From Mortierella sp. BCC40632 (lineage: Eukaryota; Mortierellomycota; Mortierellomycetes; Mortierellales; Mortierellaceae): DNA of 64,000 nucleotides. A program made the translations under genes and the position numbers. Below are positions 57,995 through 64,000 of this stretch, piece by piece. The stretch covers positions 825,001 through 889,000 of the forward strand of contig WAEK01000006.1 of assembly GCA_011634665.1 (NCBI GenBank), read 5' to 3'. Numbering within the stretch: position 1 is the first letter of the stretch; every line of letters starts with the position of its first letter. A model generated the notes under the pieces. The model saw only the letters and a list, made by a program, of their open reading frames with translations. It was not told the origin of the DNA and made no database searches.

Positions 57995-58261
57995 TTAAAA
58001 GTTAACATCATAGACGTTTTGCCAGGCATCATAGCCATCAGGGTCATTGAAGTGGCTGACACGTCCAGTAGTCATCCTCACGGTGTTGGCGTAGTACACG
58101 TCAATGTTGGAGGGAATCTTGGTGTTCATCTGCCAGCAGATGACTCCCTCTCGGTCACAGACCTTGGGGTATTGTTCAGCCGAACCTGACTTGGATCCGT
58201 GTCTCAAGCTTCCATCGGGGAGAGTGCCTTGACATTCCATCTTGATGCGACCATTCGACTC
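57995..58261 (-). pseudogene. Truncated inverted copy of the secreted 4-Cys gene
   Basis: Lacks the signal peptide and first Cys. The copied sequence stops at the codons for S-N-G-R-I-K, and an unrelated sequence follows. From M-E-C-Q-G to the final Y-D-V-N-F it encodes the same protein as the intact gene at 58372-58731. It is an inverted duplicate directly upstream of, and pointing away from, that gene. No promoter of its own is visible. If expressed it would produce antisense to the intact gene. Confidence 0.8.
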
Positions 58262-58371
58262 CTAGCGAAGGAGCCATTACTCGTACCGACCCTCCGCACG
58301 ACCGTTCTCTAACACATGTCCTCTCATGACCACGGCTTGCATCACAATAGAAAGACCTCCGTTGTGTTAAA

Positions 58372-58731
58372 ATGAAGATCTTGGCTTTGTTCTTGGCTGC
58401 CATGGCACTTGCTGCTACCTCGGAGGCTTCCAGAGTCTACGGATCTTGCAGACTTGCAGTCAAGAAGTCGAATGGTCGCATCAAGATGGAATGTCAAGGC
58501 ACTCTCCCCGATGGAAGCTTGAGACACGGATCCAAGTCAGGTTCGGCTGAACAATACCCCAAGGTCTGTGACCGAGAGGGAGTCATCTGCTGGCAGATGA
58601 ACACCAAGATTCCCTCCAACATTGACGTGTACTACGCCAACACCGTGAGGATGACTACTGGACGTGTCAGCCACTTCAATGACCCTGATGGTTATGATGC
58701 CTGGCAAAACGTCTATGACGTTAACTTTTAA
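58372..58731 (+). CDS. Small secreted 4-Cys protein (paralogue of the protein at 36092-36451)
   Basis: 119 residues, the same length as its paralogue. Signal peptide M-K-I-L-A-L-F-L-A-A-M-A-L-A-A-T-S-E-A-S. The mature part keeps four Cys at the same positions (G-S-C-R-L-A, M-E-C-Q-G, K-V-C-D-R-E, V-I-C-W-Q-M) and the motifs I-D-V-Y-Y-A-N-T-V-R and D-P-D-G-Y-D-A-W. The strongest conservation between paralogues is the central E-Q-Y-P-K-V-C-D-R-E block. Family not recognised; it could be a cell-surface or host/competitor-facing protein. Only about 110 bp of unduplicated sequence separates its ATG from the inverted truncated copy, so its original promoter may be displaced. No intron. Confidence 0.85.
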   Translation: MKILALFLAAMALAATSEASRVYGSCRLAVKKSNGRIKMECQGTLPDGSLRHGSKSGSAEQYPKVCDREGVICWQMNTKIPSNIDVYYANTVRMTTGRVSHFNDPDGYDAWQNVYDVNF

Positions 58732-59386
58732 TCAAAGAGACACTCTAACCAGTCGCATCTTGGACTCCCATAGTATTAAAAACCTCAACATATTTGATCT
58801 CTATGTTGTGCGTTTACTGTAAGCATGTTTATAAGCATGTTTATTGCTTTTTTTTTTTTTTTTTTTTTTTTGTTGTGTTGTTGTTGTAACTTGGAACTTT
58901 TAGATGACATGCACGTTGCTCAGTAGTAGTATGGCTGGTGTGGTGTAGTAAATACGACTGGGCGATCTTCTGGCCCCTGGGCCAGGGGGTAAAAATGGTG
59001 TCCCTCGACACCAGACAATAAAGACAGTTTGTTTTCTTCCTTTTATTTTCCCGATCCGTTTGTGAATACTTACCGTCTGGAGCAGGTCCACTCGTCCGCC
59101 CGCCCCGGGGGTGCGATCCTGTAGCTAGATATTGTTCATTTGCGAGTCTTTTCTCTTGCCTTGTTCTCTCTCTATAGAACGGTGATACGCGTTGTGATCA
59201 GTATGTTTCCCTCTTCTATGCTGGCAATCCCCTTTCCCAATAGGTCTCACACACCTGCCTGCCAAGTAGTGCGAGCTCTTTCCTCCTGTGCTGGTCCTCT
59301 ACGCCGCACTGGTTGCTTATTTGCTTTTTAGACCACTTAGTCTTCCTGAGCATTATCAGAAAGGAAAAGCATTCACTTCTGGACGA
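58732..59386. other. Intergenic region with T run and GC-rich segment
   Basis: After the T tract (about 58850-58871) come a TTG repeat and, at about 58975-59110, a GC-rich stretch with a palindrome G-G-T-G-T-C-C-C-T-C-G-A-C-A-C-C and A-A-T-A-A-A. This could be an old LTR fragment, but no matching partner was found. No gene. Confidence 0.5.
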
Positions 59387-59989
59387 ATGAAGGCCTCAGA
59401 GAAGATAGAGAAGAAGCCTGTCGCCGCTGATGTGCAAGAACACGAGGTTGGGAGCGACATCCGCCAACTTCTTCCACCTGGAGGCCAAGCTCCGTTTGGA
59501 TTTTTCCCGCAGGAGCTTTATGGTCAAGCAGGATTTGGATCAGTTCCTTCAAATTACCCGCAGTTGTCACCTGGATTGCCGCCTGGCTATATAGCGGACA
59601 TGCGCTTTATCCTTCTACCAGGGCTGTCTGCCTTATCTCTCCTTCAAGTTCCTCCGTACGTTTTAGGAGGTTCAACTCAGTCGGGCCCTGGTAACATCCC
59701 TGGATACCTTAATACGTATCCCTACCCTAATTTCCCTTTTCAAGCGAATCAGCACCCGGTATTCGCAGCACAATCCTCTATCCAGCATGGAAATCGCAAC
59801 ACAGATATTGATGATCTCGAAAAAGAAAAAGTCGAACTTAAAAGAAACAACAATGATGGAGATGGTGCACATTCTCCATCATTTATTAGCAGCGGTATTG
59901 ACCATCGAGAGACCAAGTCCGACCGGATTGATCCATCCCGATGTAAAAATAGTCTTCGAGAAGAAAAGATGTCAAAGAGTGTGATATAA
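59387..59989 (+). CDS. Hypothetical protein, weak evidence
   Basis: Frame of 200 residues from ATG 59387. Open sequence also extends upstream to about 59288 and may include an exon boundary near 59330. Composition: charged start (M-K-A-S-E-K-I-E-K-K), then Pro/Gly/Tyr/Phe-rich stretches (L-P-P-G-G-Q-A-P-F-G-F-F and Y-P-Y-P-N-F-P-F) and a charged C-terminus. No domain recognised. Its end coincides with the proposed LTR edge at 59980, so an element may have inserted there, or the frame may be chance. Confidence 0.3.
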   Translation: MKASEKIEKKPVAADVQEHEVGSDIRQLLPPGGQAPFGFFPQELYGQAGFGSVPSNYPQLSPGLPPGYIADMRFILLPGLSALSLLQVPPYVLGGSTQSGPGNIPGYLNTYPYPNFPFQANQHPVFAAQSSIQHGNRNTDIDDLEKEKVELKRNNNDGDGAHSPSFISSGIDHRETKSDRIDPSRCKNSLREEKMSKSVI

Positions 59990-60237
59990 TTGAACTTACC
60001 CTAAAAGGACGCCTCGACATGGATAGACATAGTGACAATAGAGGGGTCAGCAAAGGGAAGAATAAGAATCGGTGAGAAAAAGACATGCCTGGCCACTTGG
60101 CCCAGGGACGTTGGGTTTTTTTATTCATGCCTCCTGAGAGACAGGAAGCTAACTCTAATGTAAGTACTGTGAGGCGCACGTGCCTCAGGCACTGCTCCTC
60201 TAGCGTAGGCTGCTCGCCATAGATCCCAAGGCGAACA
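59980..60237 (-). repeat. Putative 3' LTR of the chromovirus
   Basis: On the minus strand, a purine tract A-A-G-G-A-G-G-G-G-G-G (60249-60239) is followed by T-G-T-T-C-G-C-C, a normal LTR start. An A-A-T-A-A-A is inside and a T-A-T-C-A-C-A end fits at 59980, giving TGT...ACA borders. The partner LTR lies outside the window, so the length (258 bp) and borders are a proposal. Confidence 0.5.
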
Positions 60238-60342
60238 ACCCCCCTCCTTATGGAGAACGAAGCATGAGTTCGTAGGTATTAACGACGCGGGATCAAATGG
60301 TGAGAAGTCGGTGGAAAAAAATTTTTTTTTTTTTTTTTTTTT

Positions 60343-61117
60343 TTATGTCCGTTTGCGTGCAGCACGCGCACGGATTGGTTGCACACGACTCGCAGGGGTG
60401 AACTTTTTATTCGGAGCTTTGCCACTGGAACGCCTAGCGGTAGTTTTCTTAGGAGTAGCCTCCATAGATAGTGCCGCTTTCTGCTTGTCCCAGTATTCCT
60501 TGAGACATGTTCGTTCCACAAAGGACTCCTCAGGTTCCCATGTATTATAGTCTTCAGTAAAAGCCTTTCCATTTAACAAAATATTGCAGCTTGCCAGGAA
60601 TAGTTGGGTGAGGTTCATGTTCGAGAATGGTTTCTATCTCGTACGCAGGGTCACTGTCAAGGTCATCCAAAACCAGCTTCAGTTGTGACGGCGCATATTG
60701 CCTATGATGAACTTCCTCCGTTCCATCTTTCAACACATATGCTCCCTGTGCCGTTTTGCGGACAACAGTGTAGGGACCTTCGTACCGAGGGGTGAGCTTG
60801 TCTCCTTGGATAGGGTCAAGGACCATTACCTTAGCACCATCCGGGAACTCGCTGTGAAGTACCGTTCGGTTGAACCGTTCTATCATTTTTTCCTGTGTAG
60901 CTTTGGCTTTACCTGAGATAGCAGGGAATACTATTTTGTTCATATACTCGAGTCGTTCGAGCAGCTCTTCTTGGGACATCAATTGCTCTTTGTCCTCAAG
61001 TAGTTGCTGAATCCATTCGCCTTTCTTGCAAAGAAGAGTGAGAAAGGTGATGACGAGTGTAAAGACACAACTCGCGTGTTCATTGACATTTGGATGAATG
61101 GTATGTGAGAGTCCCAT
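60343..61117 (-). pseudogene. Chromovirus integrase C-terminus and chromodomain (frameshifted)
   Basis: First frame 61117-60554: the region after the integrase core with G-A-K-V-M-V-L-D-P and Y-E-G-P-Y-T-V-V-R-K (GPY/F-type module), then Y-E-I-E-T-I-L-E-H-E and Y-F-V-K-W-K-G-F, the start of the chromodomain. The frame then shifts at about 60560 and resumes in 60618-60343 with D-Y-N-T-W-E-P-E-E-S-F and a basic tail (P-K-K-T-T-A-R-R-S-S-G-K). The aromatic residues Y, W and W of the chromodomain methyl-lysine cage are all present across the break. Such domains direct integration to heterochromatin. Confidence 0.88.
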
Positions 61118-61509
61118 GTGGAGCTTCGCTCTTGGATATGCTTCCGCACCATGTTATTGGCTATTTTAACATGGCTCTCTGCTACTCCGTTCGCTCTTGG
61201 ATGATACGGCGTGATGAGACGTTGATCGACATTCATTTGAGTTGTCATGGTACGTATAGCTTCATTGACAAATTCACGACCATTGTCTGATTGTAAAACT
61301 CTCGGGAAACCAATAGTGCAGAACAGCTTGAAGAGCTTTTCTGCTACGGTGATACCTTTCTTGTTCGGTAAAGGCTCAAGGAAGACAAACCTGGTGCACA
61401 CATCCACAACAACCATCAGGTACGCATTGCCTTTTGTAGACGTTGTGAACGGACCAGTCAGATCGATGGCAATGTGATCGCCAGGCAGGCTTGCATGGAT
61501 TGCCTTCAA
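60979..61509 (-). pseudogene. Chromovirus integrase core
   Basis: 176-codon frame with D in H-I-A-I-D-L-T-G-P-F, D in V-L-Q-S-D-N-G-R-E-F and E in N-G-V-A-E-S-H-V-K: the complete DDE triad with the expected spacing. It is shifted relative to the RT/RNase H frame upstream (break about 61570) and shifts again toward the C-terminal module at about 61060. Confidence 0.88.
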
Positions 61510-61570
61510 AGGATGGTATCCTTTTCGAACGATATTTGTACGTTGACATTCCCGACATCTTTTAATAAAA

Positions 61571-63053
61571 TCAGAACAATCTTTTTGTCAAGTGAGGCCA
61601 AGTCTGACCCTCGCTATGAATGGCGTTCACCATAGCAATAGTACCAATATGACCCATACCATGAGTCCTATGGAGTACATCTTGTCGATCACTTTCCAGA
61701 ACGATTGTACGCTCGGTGTCTTCATTTTGCAAGATATGCACGTAAGCAAGAATAGCAGGCAGTGAAGCTGGAGTAACCTTCCGGAATTTATCAGGGAAGA
61801 TACGAGATAATGCATCAGGCAAAATGTTTAGAATACCAGGCCGATAGTGAACAGTAAAGTTATAGTTCAAGATCGTGTCTTGCCAATTGACCATCATGGA
61901 ATTCATGTCTTGCTGCGAATGAAGGAATACAAGGGCTCGGTGATCAGTGTAGAGATCAAAGTGTCTGCCCCAAAGGTAATAGTGGAACTTATTGAGCGCA
62001 AACACGATCGCTAGCAGCTCTTTCCCTGTCGCAGAATATTTTTTTTCTCTTTCTTGAAGGGATCTCGCCATGAATGATATGTATCGGATGTTCTTTTGGA
62101 TTTTTGGCCCATCAGGTAATTGATAAAGTACCACTCCAATACCCACATTCGATGCGTCAGTTGCCACATAGAATGGTAGAGTAAAGTCTGCAAAAGCAAG
62201 CACAGGAGCCGCTGATAGAAGTTTCTTCAGTGTCTCAAATGCTTCCAACTGCTCAGCGTCCAACGTGAACGTGTCGGTTCGATGTCTTAACGCATCTAAC
62301 GGTGCTGCAACGGAACTGAATAAAGGGATATACTCGCGGAAGAAATTGAACGTCCCGAGATATGACTGGATTTGCTTTCCCGTGGTTGGAGGTGCCCAAT
62401 GTTCGATATTCACAAACTTAGTAGGGTCCACACTCCTCCCATGGAGTCCAATCACAAACCCGAGCAATGAGATTTGCGTACTGTAGAAATGACACTTATC
62501 GGGATTCACAATAAGCTTGGCTTTGTTTAACCTGTCAAGCACAATCCGCACATGCTCACTGTGTTCTTCTCTGTTCTTTGAGAAAATCACGATGTCATCA
62601 ATGAAGTTGCAGACGAACGGAAGATCGCCAAGTATACGAGCCATTCCTCGTTGAAATATGCTGGAAAGCGGTTTTAACCCAAATGGAGCTTTTCTTGAAC
62701 ATGTATTGCGTACCTCTGTGCATAAATGCAGTCAAAGGTTGATCCTCTTCATGTACTGGTAGACGATGGTACGCCTGAGAAAGATCAATGGTCGAGTAGA
62801 TTGCATTACCTGCCAACTTGTTAATGATGTCAGATATTAAAGGTAGAGGATAGTTATCATCTGGTATTTCTTTATTGAGTGGTCGTGGATCTAGACACAC
62901 TCTCCAAAGAGTCTTGTTACCCTTCAGATCTTTTTTAGCTGCAAGAGTTAGTGTATTATTGTGGACATTACCAACAGGGGCGACTGTAATTACATCGTCC
63001 TTTTTCCACTTCTCGACAGCTTCGTCAAAAATGGACAATTGCTTTTTGAGCAA
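61571..63053 (-). pseudogene. Chromovirus reverse transcriptase and RNase H (one frameshift)
   Basis: Frame 63053-62598 carries the RT fingers: W-R-V-C-L-D-P-R-P-L-N, N-Y-P-L-P-L-I and S-T-I-D-L-S-Q-A-Y-H. A one-base change at about 62690 moves the rest to frame 62644-61571 with F-I-D-D-I-V-I-F-S (the catalytic Y/F-x-D-D box), L-L-G-F-V-I, the RNase H part (A-T-D-A-S-N-V-G-I-G, K-E-L-L-A-I-V, Y-T-D-H-R-A-L) and the H-R-T-H-G-M-G-H-I-G part of the integrase zinc-binding domain, where the frame stops. Confidence 0.93.
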
Positions 63054-63161
63054 ATGGTCTAGGCCGTCTGAAGATGACCGTTCCCTTTGACACAGGAAGG
63101 TATACCTTCATTTCAGGAATGGGACAGTGACTCGACTTAGGAATTTGCGTATTCTTTTCGA

Positions 63162-63656
63162 TCACGTCTTTGATTGACTGTAAGAAAGCCTTCTTAGCAT
63201 TCTGAAAGCTCGGTTGACTTTTTCTTCTTCAGGTCGTTCAGATGGAATGAGCGAAGGACGCTGATCCGGCTCCGGTTCTGGTAGGACTGAGGCATTCAAA
63301 CCAGGATTGGGTAGTCCAGTCAAACCAAGACCAATACGATGGAACAAGTCCATGCCGATTGTGAATGGGTACTTTTGCTTCACTACTTCGAATGGAGAGA
63401 ACACTATACATGATTGGTAATGGATCTCAATAGGTTCTGTTTGACCGATCCTTTCTATTGTAGTATCTTCATCTGCTAGTGTAATCGTTCCTTTCATGGA
63501 CCGAATGTCCTTCCCATGCTTTTCCACGATATCTGGCCTTATACAGGATACAGTAGCACCAGTATCGATCAGTGCATTGTACTGACACTTCTCAAATTCA
63601 ATGGTAATAACAATACGCTGTTCTGCATTATCATCACGCATTGCAAATGCTGACAA
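63162..63656 (-). pseudogene. Chromovirus aspartic protease region
   Basis: Retroviral-type protease with A-L-I-D-T-G-A-T-V-S-C-I (active-site D-T-G-A) about 30 residues in, and I-G-M-D-L-F-H-R-I-G-L as the conserved G-x-D/N-x-L-like end motif. Then a Pro/Glu-rich linker toward the RT. Both neighbours are in other frames. Confidence 0.85.
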
Positions 63657-64000
63657 CTTAATTTCAGGAGGTCCATAGTAAGCTGAGTATTTTTTTTCCT
63701 TAATAGTTTTTCAAGATCATTAGGGTCTTCACACTCTTGTGCAGCAAGGTCAGGAATGTTCTCTGAAGGTAGAGTAAAAGAACTGGCATTCTTTTTATTT
63801 TTATTCGTTGCCGAAGAGCTATTCTTCTTTAAACCCTTCCTGACAGATTGAAGGAATCTTCGTTCAAACGGTGTCTGACCAAGGGGGGTCATATTGCTGT
63901 CCGAGTAGGATTGACTAATGACCTGAGGTTTAGAGCATAGTAGATTTTGGTCAGTGTAAGTCTTAACATTGAGACTAGCAATTACTTCTTTGACAGATTG
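63657..64000 (-). pseudogene. Chromovirus gag-side sequence (partial)
   Basis: A minus-strand frame beginning around 63892 (R-K-G-L-K-K-N-S-S-S and then D-L-A-A-Q-E-C-E-D-P-N-D-L-E-K-L-L) runs into the protease region with a frame change at about 63655. No zinc knuckle is visible in what is present. It continues beyond the window edge. Confidence 0.55.

Larger units (their letters stand above)
57858..58872. repeat. Inverted duplication around the secreted 4-Cys gene (arms about 57858-58261 and 58466-58872)
   Basis: The left arm is the reverse complement of the right arm at nearly every position. It includes the coding part from codon 32 onward, the stop, the 3' flank (A-C-T-C-C-C-A-T-A-G-T-A-T-T-A-A-A-A-A-C-C) and the run of A (left) or T (right) beyond. 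The right arm has an extra short T-A-A-G-C-A-T-G-T-T-T-A repeat. The unpaired centre is about 58262-58465 and holds the 5' end of the intact gene. A transcript through both arms would fold into a hairpin of about 400 bp. Confidence 0.85.
59980..64000 (-). mobile_element. Ty3/gypsy chromovirus retrotransposon, decayed, truncated by window edge
   Basis: The order on the minus strand is gag-side sequence, aspartic protease, reverse transcriptase, RNase H, integrase, chromodomain, then purine tract and putative LTR. Protease before RT and integrase after RNase H, with a C-terminal chromodomain, define the chromovirus branch. The frame changes at about 63655, 63060-63160, 62690, 61570, 61060 and 60560, several of them at short homopolymers. 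The element is therefore not coding-competent as read. Some breaks could be sequencing indels. Confidence 0.93.

Overview
The window looks like nuclear DNA of an early-diverging fungus, most likely a Mortierella-type mucoromycotan. That placement is inferred. It rests on short introns with GTAAGT-like donors and CTAAC-like branch sites, a Ran1/Sks1-type kinase, a Pro/Gly/Tyr-rich annexin, a spherulin-type cupin, small secreted proteins, a chromovirus, a Tc1-like transposon, and intergenic DNA full of poly-A/T runs and GA/CT microsatellites. No rRNA or tRNA gene and no CRISPR array was recognised.

1-18.5 kb is one giant plus-strand gene, cut by the left edge. It is a tandem array of about 18 similar exons with phase-1 introns of roughly 95-120 bp. 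Each exon encodes an acidic start module, an E/K/V-rich predicted coiled coil of very variable length, an S-W-F-R-R motif, a Gly/Ala/Val-rich segment, a conserved block with a single Cys, and a WGR-like domain of the kind that binds nucleic acid in poly(ADP-ribose) polymerases. The array ends in a divergent WGR exon and two unique exons. The visible protein exceeds 4,600 residues. No catalytic domain is visible. A block at about 5.3-7.7 kb is peppered with indels and may be a consensus or assembly fault. This gene is the strongest candidate for something undescribed.

18.8-26 kb holds three minus-strand genes: a disordered acidic protein with a SUMO-interacting-like motif, a four-repeat annexin in at least five exons whose true N-terminus is not visible, and a Ran1/Pat1/Sks1-family kinase with a long low-complexity tail. 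About 10 kb upstream of the kinase (26-36 kb) is simple-sequence-rich DNA with no convincing gene.

36-54.5 kb is gene-poor and littered with remnants: a secreted 4-Cys protein, a germin/spherulin-like cupin, a 91-residue Gln-rich coiled-coil protein, a 41-residue secreted peptide with 8 Cys, and a secreted beta/gamma-crystallin-like protein. Between them lie two inverted-repeat elements (39.4-40.1 and 47.1-47.9 kb), a repeat family present three times (36.7, 49.8 and 51 kb), a LINE reverse-transcriptase fragment, and decayed coding stretches.

55-64 kb contains a nearly intact Tc1/mariner-like transposase gene (one intron, one in-frame stop), a second copy of the secreted 4-Cys gene with a truncated inverted duplicate directly upstream, and a frameshifted Ty3/gypsy chromovirus on the minus strand that runs off the right edge.
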